A stretch of 11,550 nt of DNA from an uncultured Lacibacter sp. Lineage in GTDB: Bacteria; Bacteroidota; Bacteroidia; Chitinophagales; Chitinophagaceae. Position 1 is the first letter of the stretch, and the number at the start of each line of letters is the position of its first letter. The position numbers were made by a program, and so were the translations under genes. The notes beneath the pieces were generated by a model that searched no databases, was not told the DNA's origin, and worked only from the letters and a program-made list of their open reading frames with translations. Location: the NCBI RefSeq assembly GCF_946479605.1, contig NZ_CAMLGT010000110.1, positions 1-11,550 of the forward strand, in the 5' to 3' direction. Below, in pieces: positions 1 to 6,425 of the stretch.

Positions 1-402
1 TTCATCCCGCAGTTTATTCCAGAAAAAATTCAACAGCTGCTGAATACTGATGCCACAGCAATACATGACAATAAACCAGTTGACGCCAATCACCAGCGGA
101 ATCTCTTTAAACTGCCAGCCCAGCGCAGGGAGGTAACGGTATTCACCAAATAACAATTGATGATGAACGCCCACGTATTCCACCACATAACCTGTAACAT
201 AGCAAACTGCTGCAAACAGCCAGAAAGCAAGGTTCTTTTGTTTTTGTGTATAAACCAACAATGCTGCCGATAACAGCAGGTTGGCAGGAGTAAGGGAAGC
301 AAACAATTGCTGATCGTACCACAACATACCTGCAAGTCCGATGCAGTGAAATAACACGGCAATAGCGGTAGCGATCTGTTGTTTACTGTATTGTTGCAGC
401 AT
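1..402 (-). CDS. cruF: CruF-like carotenoid 1,2-hydratase, N-terminal part (cut by window edge)
   Basis: Translating from the ATG at 402 gives 134 residues of a hydrophobic protein that runs off the left edge. Successive apolar segments near residues 9-26, 36-50, 55-74 and 101-120 indicate a polytopic membrane protein. The stretch EYVGVHHQLLFGEYRYLPAL, followed by a conserved-looking PLVIGVNWF, resembles the core of the DUF422/CruF carotenoid hydratases, which add water across the terminal double bond of an acyclic carotenoid end. The start codon overlaps the stop of the crtD-like gene as TAATG, so translation is probably coupled. Partnership with a CrtD-type desaturase is the usual Bacteroidota arrangement for making 1-hydroxy-3,4-didehydro ends. 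The family's usual Asn-Thr-Gly after the Gly-Val (recalled) reads His-His-Gln here. Family is fairly secure; exact substrate is inferred. Confidence 0.72.
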   Translation of the reverse strand, partial: MLQQYSKQQIATAIAVLFHCIGLAGMLWYDQQLFASLTPANLLLSAALLVYTQKQKNLAFWLFAAVCYVTGYVVEYVGVHHQLLFGEYRYLPALGWQFKEIPLVIGVNWFIVMYCCGISIQQLLNFFWNKLRDE

Positions 403-1898
403 TAATGTGATGAATGTTTTGACTGATCTTTTATGATAAGATCGGTTGCAATTTTTGCACTTTTAAAACAAAGCGGAATACCACCACCGGGATGCACGCT
501 TCCGCCGCAGAAATATAATCCTTCAATTTTTTTGGTAAAGTTTGGATGACGAAGAAACGCAGCCATCTTACTGTTACTGCTGGTGCCATACAATGCACCC
601 CTATATGATCCTGTTCTTTCTTCAATGCGTATGGGATCAAGATATTCTTCCGTTACAATGGCAGCTGCAATATCTGTTTGTAACATGCGGCTCAGTTTAT
701 CAATCACAACCTGTTTCAGCTGTGTTCGTAACTGCTCCCAGTTTTGTCCGCTGTTGGATGGGGCATTGATGAGCAGGAACCAATTCTCTTTTCCACCTGG
801 TGCCATTCCTTTTTCCATTTTGGAAGTAATGTTCACATACACAGTAGGATCATAATACAACCGATGCTGCTGAAACAATGATTGAAATTCTGCTGCATAG
901 TTTTTACTGAAGAAAATATTATGCAGGTGCAGATCAGGAAATTCCCTGTTCATGCCCCAGTAAAAGATCATACCACTGCAGCTACGCTCCTGTTTTACCA
1001 CTTTCCTTGTCTGTTGTTCATCATTCAGTAATTGCTGGTATGTGAAGTAAACATCTGCATTACTCACTACCACATCAGCAAATACATTTTCGTTATCCAC
1101 CACAACACCTTTTGCCGTTCCTGCATGGTGTATGATGCGCTGAACAGGCGTATTAAAATGAAAACGCACTCCTTTTTTTTCGGCCAGCTTCAGCAAGGCA
1201 TTGGTGATGCTGATCATTCCACCTTTGGGATAAAACGTTCCCTCATTCAATTCAAGATGAGGAATGAGACTCATCATACCGGGAGTTCTGTACGGATCGC
1301 TGCCATTGTACGTTGCAAAACGATCAAAGATCTGCACGGCTTCAGCTGTGCGGAAAGAAGAGCGGTTGTAATGATGCAGCGTACCGGTTAAATAAGGCAG
1401 GCGGACTGTTTGCAGTGCTTTAAGAACAGACTTCTGCAACCAGGTGCTTCGTTTGTGTAATGAATGATTTAAAAAAATGGAGCCGATATGATTGTATAAA
1501 TTTTCACTGCGTTGTAAATACTGCAGCACGTTCTTTTTTTCTTCGCCAAGTTGCTTGTGTAACTCATCTGCCAACCGTTCGGCATCCGTCCATGCCTGCA
1601 CACGCTTGCCATGTTCAAAAAAGTAACTACAGGATAGATCAACCTTTTCGTAATTGAAATAGTCTTCAATCGGCTCACCGGCAAAAGCAAACAGCTCCTC
1701 CAGGTTCTGTGGTTGTGTGAATAAAGAAGGACCAGCATCAAATGAAAACCCATCTTTCTCAAAAAAAGAAAGTTTACCACCGGCGTAGGCATTACGCTCA
1801 AACACATCAACAGTATAACCAATTACTGCTAAACGGATGGCAGCAGCTAATCCGGCTACCCCACTGCCAATAACAACAGCTTGCTTATGCGGCTGCAT
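402..1898 (-). CDS. crtD: CrtD-like 1-hydroxycarotenoid 3,4-desaturase (CrtI family)
   Basis: This 498-residue flavin amine oxidoreductase of the phytoene desaturase family has an N-terminal FAD-binding fold: GSGVAG at 11-16, an acidic residue (Glu34) ending the second strand, and AGGKL at 39-43. The family's C-terminal FAD signature is GLYFCGGSVHPGGGIP at 460-475. It differs clearly from the other desaturase in the window (3288-4778), and the DAGPSLFTQP region resembles Bacteroidota CrtD enzymes, which introduce a 3,4 double bond next to a 1-hydroxy end group. The neighbouring cruF-like hydratase supplies that substrate, supporting CrtD over a second CrtI. The ATG at 1898 lies inside the end of idi (14-base overlap), and the stop overlaps the cruF start. 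An A8 tract at 1173-1180 (coding strand) is the longest homopolymer run I noticed. A 4,4-diapo or other carotenoid desaturase role remains possible. Confidence 0.82.
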   Translation of the reverse strand: MQPHKQAVVIGSGVAGLAAAIRLAVIGYTVDVFERNAYAGGKLSFFEKDGFSFDAGPSLFTQPQNLEELFAFAGEPIEDYFNYEKVDLSCSYFFEHGKRVQAWTDAERLADELHKQLGEEKKNVLQYLQRSENLYNHIGSIFLNHSLHKRSTWLQKSVLKALQTVRLPYLTGTLHHYNRSSFRTAEAVQIFDRFATYNGSDPYRTPGMMSLIPHLELNEGTFYPKGGMISITNALLKLAEKKGVRFHFNTPVQRIIHHAGTAKGVVVDNENVFADVVVSNADVYFTYQQLLNDEQQTRKVVKQERSCSGMIFYWGMNREFPDLHLHNIFFSKNYAAEFQSLFQQHRLYYDPTVYVNITSKMEKGMAPGGKENWFLLINAPSNSGQNWEQLRTQLKQVVIDKLSRMLQTDIAAAIVTEEYLDPIRIEERTGSYRGALYGTSSNSKMAAFLRHPNFTKKIEGLYFCGGSVHPGGGIPLCFKSAKIATDLIIKDQSKHSSH

Positions 1899-2421
1899 GA
1901 GGCATTCTGTTTTTTTGCAGCCATTCTTCTAATAAAGGCAGAGCTATTTTAAACCACGCTGTGTAACTGCCTGCGTTATGTGCAATTTCTTCGTTGATCA
2001 TTGCAATTGGTTTATAACAAACCTCACTCACTTCTTCAGGATTTAACTGCATGTTGCCATCATACTCACCTACAAACACATGATCAAATTCATGTTCAGT
2101 AAGCCCGTTATCAAATTCGGCTTTGTAGGTAAAATGAAAGGCTTTGTGGATAGCTGTAGTAAAACCCAATTCTTCTTGTAAGCGCCGCAATGCTGCATCT
2201 TTTGTTTCTTCGCCAGGCATGGGGTGACTGCAGCAGGCATTTGTCCATAAGGAAGGGCTGTGATATTTTGATGCTGCCCTTTTTTGTAACAACATATTGC
2301 CCGCTTTATCAAAAAGAAAAACACTGAATGCACGGTGCAGCAATGCTTTTTCATGCGCTTCCATTTTTTCCATGGAACCAATAACTTCATCTGTCTCGTT
2401 AACGAGAATAACTTCGTGCAT
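1885..2421 (-). CDS. idi: Isopentenyl-diphosphate delta-isomerase, type 1
   Basis: The 178-residue Nudix-fold enzyme interconverts isopentenyl and dimethylallyl diphosphate, balancing precursors for geranylgeranyl diphosphate and hence phytoene. By comparison with E. coli Idi, the metal-ligand histidines match His23, His29 and His66. The catalytic cysteine is Cys64 in TNACCSHP (60-67), and the acidic catalytic pair is Glu109/Glu111 in EHEF. The Nudix-box-like helix is at 70-86, ending in LQEELGF. Length is normal for type 1. The gene sits 25 bases after crtB and overlaps crtD by 14 bases, so it is an integral member of the carotenoid operon, as expected where pigment synthesis needs extra DMAPP. 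All catalytic residues are present, so an active cytoplasmic enzyme is expected. Confidence 0.93.
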   Translation of the reverse strand: MHEVILVNETDEVIGSMEKMEAHEKALLHRAFSVFLFDKAGNMLLQKRAASKYHSPSLWTNACCSHPMPGEETKDAALRRLQEELGFTTAIHKAFHFTYKAEFDNGLTEHEFDHVFVGEYDGNMQLNPEEVSEVCYKPIAMINEEIAHNAGSYTAWFKIALPLLEEWLQKNRMPHAAA

Positions 2422-2446
2422 CAGCCAAAATTAAATGATTATTCCG

Positions 2447-3283
2447 TTACAGGATATTTAAGTGACTGCGTACACCGGCTCTTAATAAGATCATGAGCTT
2501 GTGATAATCGGGAATGCGTACACGTTCCTGCATAATGACGGCAGGTTGCAGTTTTTTGATCTTCCTGAAAAGTGAGAGATAATATTTATAGGCGACATAC
2601 ACACCAAAGCGTGCCTTTACGGGAAGTTGCATGATGCCTTTGTAAGCATCATCAAAATCCTTTTGAATATCTTCTTCTATTTCCCGTTTCTGGCGCTGCG
2701 TAAAATTGGCAAAATCCAAACCGGGAAAATAAGTACGGTCAAGTTGATTATAATCTGCCTTTACATCACGCAGGAAATTTACTTTTTGAAAAGCAGCACC
2801 TAAAGAACGTGCAGCAGGTTTTAGCCGTTCATACTGCGCATGGTCTCCTTCTACAAAAACATACAGGCACATGAGCCCCACCACTTCGGCGCTGCCATAA
2901 ATATATTCGGTATATCCTTCGTAACTGTAGTGTGTTTTCTCAAGGTCCATTTCCATGCTGTTGAAAAATGCATGGATAAGATCATGAGATATGTTGTATT
3001 CATTTACCGTAAGCTGGAAACTGTGCAGCACAGGATTTAAACTGATGCCACGCTCAATAGCAAGAAATGTTTCCTTACGGAATTCTTTGATGAGCGTTGC
3101 TTTATCGTACTGATGAAATGTATCCACAATTTCATCAGCAAAGCGAACAAGACCATAAATGTTATAAACAGGCTGCCGCAGATCATGATGCAGCAAACGG
3201 ATAGCAGATGAAAACGAAGTACTGTAACGCTCCGTCGTGGTTCTGCTGCACAGCTGGCTCACTTCATGGAATAAATTCATCAT
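2447..3283 (-). CDS. crtB: Phytoene synthase (squalene/phytoene synthase family)
   Basis: The 278-residue protein is a trans-isoprenyl diphosphate synthase of the squalene/phytoene synthase family. Both aspartate-rich, magnesium-binding motifs are intact: DEIVD at 50-54 and DVKAD at 173-177, the latter preceded by FQKVNFLRD. The N-terminal TTERYSTSFSSAIRLL segment is also typical. It condenses two geranylgeranyl diphosphates to phytoene, the first committed step; context with crtI and idi argues against squalene synthase or a diapophytoene enzyme. The ORF opens with two adjacent Met codons (3283 and 3280); either could be used. It starts four bases beyond the crtI stop, so it is co-transcribed and probably translationally coupled. 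Confidence 0.93.
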   Translation of the reverse strand: MMNLFHEVSQLCSRTTTERYSTSFSSAIRLLHHDLRQPVYNIYGLVRFADEIVDTFHQYDKATLIKEFRKETFLAIERGISLNPVLHSFQLTVNEYNISHDLIHAFFNSMEMDLEKTHYSYEGYTEYIYGSAEVVGLMCLYVFVEGDHAQYERLKPAARSLGAAFQKVNFLRDVKADYNQLDRTYFPGLDFANFTQRQKREIEEDIQKDFDDAYKGIMQLPVKARFGVYVAYKYYLSLFRKIKKLQPAVIMQERVRIPDYHKLMILLRAGVRSHLNIL

Positions 3284-3287
3284 AAGT

Positions 3288-4778
3288 TTAACTGGGTTGC
3301 TTGTTTTTAAGCATTTGTTTGTTGACCAGCCCGGCTACAACCTCACCGCTGATGAGACTTGGCGGTACACCCGGCCCCGGTACAGTCAGTTGTCCTGTAA
3401 AATACAAATTCGCTACTTTTCTGCTTTTACAGGTTGGTTTTAAAATAGCTGTTTGCATAAGTGTATTTGCAAGGCCATAAGCATTTCCTTTAAACGCATT
3501 GTAATCCGCTATAAAATCACTTACCGCATAGGACCTTTTATAAACAATCGAATCAGAAATTGGTTCACCGGTCTTCTTTTCAAATCGCTCAACAATTTGT
3601 TGGAAATAGCGATCTCTCAACTCCTCCGTATCATCCTGCAAACCGGCAGCCACCGGAATAAGAAAGAACAGGTTTTCACAACCTTGCGGCGCACCCGAAG
3701 GATCAGTAACCGTAGTGGCACTTACATAAAACAAGGGGTCCGAAGGCCATGATGGATCTTGATAGATCTCTTTTCCATGCTTGTTGAAATCTGCATCAAA
3801 AAACAAACTGTGATGCGCCAGGTTTGGCAACCGCTTATTGATACCAACATAGTACAGCAAACAGGATGGTGCCAGCACACGGTTGTTCCAGTAAGCTTCC
3901 GAATAACCCTGGTCGTGACGGTTGAGCAATGCTGTATCAGTAAAGTGATAATCTGCACCACTGATCACCACATCGGCTTGCATAAACTCGCCGTTTACCA
4001 CAACACCTGCAACTGTTTCGTTTGCTGTTCTGATCTCCTCCACATTATGCTCAAACAAAAATTTTACGCCCAGCTCCTCCGCCAATGCATGCATCGCTTT
4101 TACAATTTCATACATGCCTCCCACGGGGTACCAGGTACCGAGTTTTACATCGGCATAATTCATAAGACTGTACAAAGCAGGGATTTTTTCAGGCAATGCA
4201 CCAAGGAACAAAACCGGGAACTCCATCAGTTCACGCAGCCGTGAATCGGAAAAATGCTTTTGCACATGCGCTTTCATTGAAGCAAATACATCAAGCCTGA
4301 AAATTCCCTTCAACAGTTCTTTATCTGCAAACTCCCTCACCGATAAACCCGGTTTATGCACCAGTTTATGAATACCCACCTCATATTTATAAGCCGCTTC
4401 AGCCATAAATGCATCAAGTTGCTGACCGCTGCCCGGCTCTAATTCATCAAATAATTTTTTGAGTGCTTCGTAATCTGCCGGCACATCTACCGCTTCTTCT
4501 TTAAAATAAATTCTGTAGGAGGGATCAAGCCTTTTCAGTTCATAGTAATCACTTACTTTTTTTCCAAACTGGTTAAAATAACGCTCAAACACATCGGGCA
4601 TCCAGTACCAGCTTGGCCCCATATCAAACGTAAAACCATTTGTACTGAACTGTCTTGCACGGCCACCGGGCTGGTTATGTTTTTCCAGTACTGTTACCTG
4701 CCACCCAGCCTGCGCCAGAAAACTGGCGGTGGACATACCGGCAAAGCCGCTGCCAATGACGATTGCTGTATTACCCAA
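3288..4778 (-). CDS. crtI: Phytoene desaturase CrtI
   Basis: This 496-residue FAD-dependent desaturase converts phytoene toward lycopene at the membrane. The N-terminal dinucleotide fold shows GSGFAG at 9-14, Glu32 and PGGRARQF at 37-44, followed by FDMGPSWYWMPDVFERYF, very characteristic of Bacteroidota CrtI. The C-terminal FAD signature runs from NLYFTG (457-462) to GPGVPP (468-473). The start is unusual: the codon at 4778-4776 is TTG. The frame is open back only to a stop near 4821 with no ATG between, and the next Met (residue 15) lies inside the FAD motif, so TTG is the only sensible start. No Shine-Dalgarno-like sequence precedes it, and the sigma-factor stop lies 11 bases upstream, suggesting translation by coupling. 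Function is secure from motifs and operon context. Confidence 0.93.
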   Translation of the reverse strand: MGNTAIVIGSGFAGMSTASFLAQAGWQVTVLEKHNQPGGRARQFSTNGFTFDMGPSWYWMPDVFERYFNQFGKKVSDYYELKRLDPSYRIYFKEEAVDVPADYEALKKLFDELEPGSGQQLDAFMAEAAYKYEVGIHKLVHKPGLSVREFADKELLKGIFRLDVFASMKAHVQKHFSDSRLRELMEFPVLFLGALPEKIPALYSLMNYADVKLGTWYPVGGMYEIVKAMHALAEELGVKFLFEHNVEEIRTANETVAGVVVNGEFMQADVVISGADYHFTDTALLNRHDQGYSEAYWNNRVLAPSCLLYYVGINKRLPNLAHHSLFFDADFNKHGKEIYQDPSWPSDPLFYVSATTVTDPSGAPQGCENLFFLIPVAAGLQDDTEELRDRYFQQIVERFEKKTGEPISDSIVYKRSYAVSDFIADYNAFKGNAYGLANTLMQTAILKPTCKSRKVANLYFTGQLTVPGPGVPPSLISGEVVAGLVNKQMLKNKQPS

Positions 4779-4789
4779 ATTGATAAAGT

Positions 4790-5290
4790 TTAGTTTCTGC
4801 TGATCTGTTCCTTTAACAATTTACGGGCAAAATGGATACGGCTCTTGATTGTTCCCAAGGGCTCACTGAGAATATGCGCAATTTCATGGTAGCGGAATCC
4901 TTCGAAGTATAATGTAAAAGGCTGCTTGAATATATCGGGCAGCTGCTGAACGGCTGCCTGAATTTCTTTCATTTTTAAAATTGATTCTGCCTCGTTTGCT
5001 ACGGTTACCTGCTGATGATCAATAAAAAAATCATTGGCTGTAGAATCAAAAATGGTGTTTTGCTTGATTTTGCGGCGGTAACTGTTGATGAAGATATTCC
5101 GCATAATGGTATAGAGCCAGGCCTTGATATTGGTGCCCACATGGTACTTATCCCTGTTCGACAAAGCCCGGTACATGGTTTCCTGCAGCAGGTCCTTTGC
5201 GGTTTCATTATCCCTTGTGAGGGTAAAGGCAAAAGGCCGCAGGTAATCAGTATTGTTCAAAAGCATTTGATTGAATTCTACTGTTGACAT
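4790..5290 (-). CDS. ECF-type RNA polymerase sigma factor, first gene of the crt operon
   Basis: Starting at the ATG at 5290 gives 166 residues; a TTG two codons upstream (5296) is possible but less likely. Region 2 spans about residues 16-75, with the helix DLLQETMYRAL and the DNA-melting segment AWLYTIMRNIFINSYRR. Region 4 covers about 108-160, ending in the helix-turn-helix PLGTIKSRIHFARKLL (144-159). There is no region 3, which defines the ECF group. It sits 11 bases upstream of crtI and is first in the carotenoid transcript, downstream of its own promoter region with twin inverted repeats. No anti-sigma gene is adjacent on either side. Role (inference): light-induced sigma factor that activates further carotenoid or photoprotection genes, comparable to LitS of Streptomyces. 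Sigma identity is very sure; targets are unknown. Confidence 0.9.
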   Translation of the reverse strand: MSTVEFNQMLLNNTDYLRPFAFTLTRDNETAKDLLQETMYRALSNRDKYHVGTNIKAWLYTIMRNIFINSYRRKIKQNTIFDSTANDFFIDHQQVTVANEAESILKMKEIQAAVQQLPDIFKQPFTLYFEGFRYHEIAHILSEPLGTIKSRIHFARKLLKEQISRN

Positions 5291-5298
5291 AAACAAAG

Positions 5299-5329
5299 TG
5301 TTTAATAATTAATGCCGTAAAGTTAAACA
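5299..5329. promoter_or_regulatory. Inverted repeat 1, candidate operator (promoter-overlapping)
   Basis: TGTTTAA at 5299-5305 and TTAAACA at 5323-5329 form a perfect 7-base inverted repeat separated by 17 bases. It overlaps the -7 element of the promoter candidate, the position expected of a repressor site. A second copy with the same arms and spacing lies 56 bases upstream. The arm contains TAAACA, which fits the T-n-n-A-C-A core I recall for CarH half-sites. Binding by the adjacent MerR/B12 protein is inference. Confidence 0.62.
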
Positions 5330-5350
5330 AAAGAAAATGCTATTTCCAAA
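5318..5350 (-). promoter_or_regulatory. Candidate Bacteroidota-type promoter for the sigma/crt operon
   Basis: On the minus strand TTTG (5350-5347) serves as a -33 element. After 21 bases comes TAACTTTA (5325-5318), which matches five of the six fixed bases of the Bacteroidota -7 consensus TAnnTTTG. It leaves a short leader before the ATG at 5290. It is flanked by the two inverted repeats and lies downstream of the regulator's terminator, so the operon needs a promoter here. The exact elements are a reading by eye. Confidence 0.45.
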
Positions 5351-5354
5351 TTTT

Positions 5355-5385
5355 TGTTTAATTATTTATATAGAAATGTTAAACA
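5355..5385. promoter_or_regulatory. Inverted repeat 2, candidate operator (upstream copy)
   Basis: TGTTTAA at 5355-5361 and TTAAACA at 5379-5385, again with exactly 17 bases between, sit just upstream of the -33 candidate. Similarity to copy 1 extends beyond the arms: both begin TGTTTAAT and share ATT at the same offset in the spacer. The two copies look like a duplicated binding site, here placed where a second dimer could bind cooperatively with the first. Confidence 0.6.
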
Positions 5386-5400
5386 CAATAAGGAGGGGTA

Positions 5401-5431
5401 TAAAAAATCCCCCGATGTAAGAACGGGGGAT
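5401..5431 (-). terminator. Intrinsic terminator of the MerR/B12 regulator gene
   Basis: Read on the minus strand, ATCCCCCG (5431-5424) pairs perfectly with CGGGGGAT (5414-5407) around a 9-base loop. The hairpin is followed by a run of T's (5407-5402, overlapping the last stem base). It starts 25 bases beyond the regulator's stop codon and separates the regulator transcript from the sigma/crt promoter. Confidence 0.85.
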
Positions 5432-5456
5432 GTACGTATAAAATGATGTGTTGAGA

Positions 5457-6344
5457 TTAACTGAGACTGTCAATAAAGTCGATTACTGCTGTAAACGACT
5501 TCAAAAACCGGAAATTAGGAGGCAGCTCTTTTTCCTCATAGGTCTGGGCCATGAGGCCAGAGATGATCACCTTACTTTGCGGAAGCTGGTTCTTGAGGTT
5601 GTTAATGAACTTATCAAAATTAAACTCCTTGATCACTGTAGTAAGATGGGTATAGATATAATCAGGATTTTTAAGTTCAACCACAAACTCCAGGTCTTTT
5701 ACCGGCACATTAGCCCCCAGGTAAATCACTTTTACTCCCCGGCTTTTTAATAAGTATTGCAGGAATAGCAGGCCGATTTCATGGTGCTCATTTTCAGGCA
5801 GGAAAAGCAGCATCGTGGTTTTCAACAAAGAGTGAGCTGTGCTTGCCTTATCAATACCCACAATAAGCTTTTGGCGGATGATATTTGAAATAAGGTGCTC
5901 CTGTGCCGGATTAATATGATCGGTAAGCCACAAAATACCGATCCGCTCAAGAAAAGGAAATAAGATATAGGTGATGGTCTTCTCAATACCTTTTACAAGA
6001 ATGTGCTGATCAATGACCCGTTCAAATGCATCCAGGTCAACATCCACCATGCTTTGAATCAGCTCATTTACAATCCGCTCCTGCTGTGCCTGTGCATTGG
6101 AAAGGGTGAGTGTTTTCTCACGCAGCTCTTCATTACTCATGCGGCTGATGTGGGAGATCTTATACCCGTATTTATTGAGTAAAGAAATATTGAGCAGCAT
6201 CTTTAACTCATTGTTGCTGTAGTACCGTATGTTCGTGGACGTACGCTGAGGCTTCAGGAACGTGTAACGCTGCTCCCAAATACGGATGGTGTGGGCTTTG
6301 ATCCCACTCAGGTTCTCCAGATCTTTAATCGTAAACTTATTCAT
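5457..6344 (-). CDS. MerR-family, B12-binding light-responsive regulator (CarH/LitR type)
   Basis: The 295-residue protein has three parts. Residues 1-70 are a MerR winged helix (FTIKDLENLSGIKAHTIRIW, then RYY). Residues about 85-170 are a helical bundle carrying W139-x9-E149-H150, the Wx9EH motif that packs on the adenosyl group in CarH. Residues about 175-290 are a Rossmann-type cobalamin domain with E184-x-E186-x-H188-x-x-G191 and THL at 232-234, so His188 is the expected cobalt ligand. Known relatives repress carotenoid genes in the dark as AdoCbl-bound tetramers and release DNA on light. Its place directly upstream of a carotenoid operon supports that role. Departures: the Asp of the usual His-Asp-Ser relay is Glu186, the Ser is Thr232, and the residue after Trp139 is Leu140 where T. 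thermophilus CarH has His132. AGGAAG five bases before the ATG is a credible ribosome site. I saw no convincing promoter in the 81 bases upstream. Confidence 0.9.
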   Translation of the reverse strand: MNKFTIKDLENLSGIKAHTIRIWEQRYTFLKPQRTSTNIRYYSNNELKMLLNISLLNKYGYKISHISRMSNEELREKTLTLSNAQAQQERIVNELIQSMVDVDLDAFERVIDQHILVKGIEKTITYILFPFLERIGILWLTDHINPAQEHLISNIIRQKLIVGIDKASTAHSLLKTTMLLFLPENEHHEIGLLFLQYLLKSRGVKVIYLGANVPVKDLEFVVELKNPDYIYTHLTTVIKEFNFDKFINNLKNQLPQSKVIISGLMAQTYEEKELPPNFRFLKSFTAVIDFIDSLS

Positions 6345-6425
6345 TGGGGCTTCCTATTCCTCAATTACAAATACCACTCAAAAAAGTTCAGGCAACCAAC
6401 ATATTATTTACAAACCTGCAATTTT

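Noticed and set aside
90..362. Minus-strand ORF of 90 codons at the left end
   Set aside because: It is out of frame with the longer open frame starting at 402, which shows the CruF-like motif and overlaps the crtD stop as TAATG.
3759..4244. Plus-strand ORF of 161 codons opposite crtI
   Set aside because: Shadow of crtI with no motif and high Cys/His content.
5291..5296. TTG start two codons upstream for the sigma factor
   Set aside because: The ATG at 5290 is directly available and gives the typical MSTVEFN-type N-terminus; the TTG would add only two residues.
5391..5412. GGGG/CCCC alternative hairpin beside the regulator terminator
   Set aside because: Only four G-C pairs, located after the T-run on the transcribed strand; it cannot act as an antiterminator for that transcript in any clear way.
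6345..6425. TTTG and TATTTG elements upstream of the regulator as a promoter
   Set aside because: The elements are about 37 bases apart or mismatch the TAnnTTTG form, so no pair has acceptable spacing.
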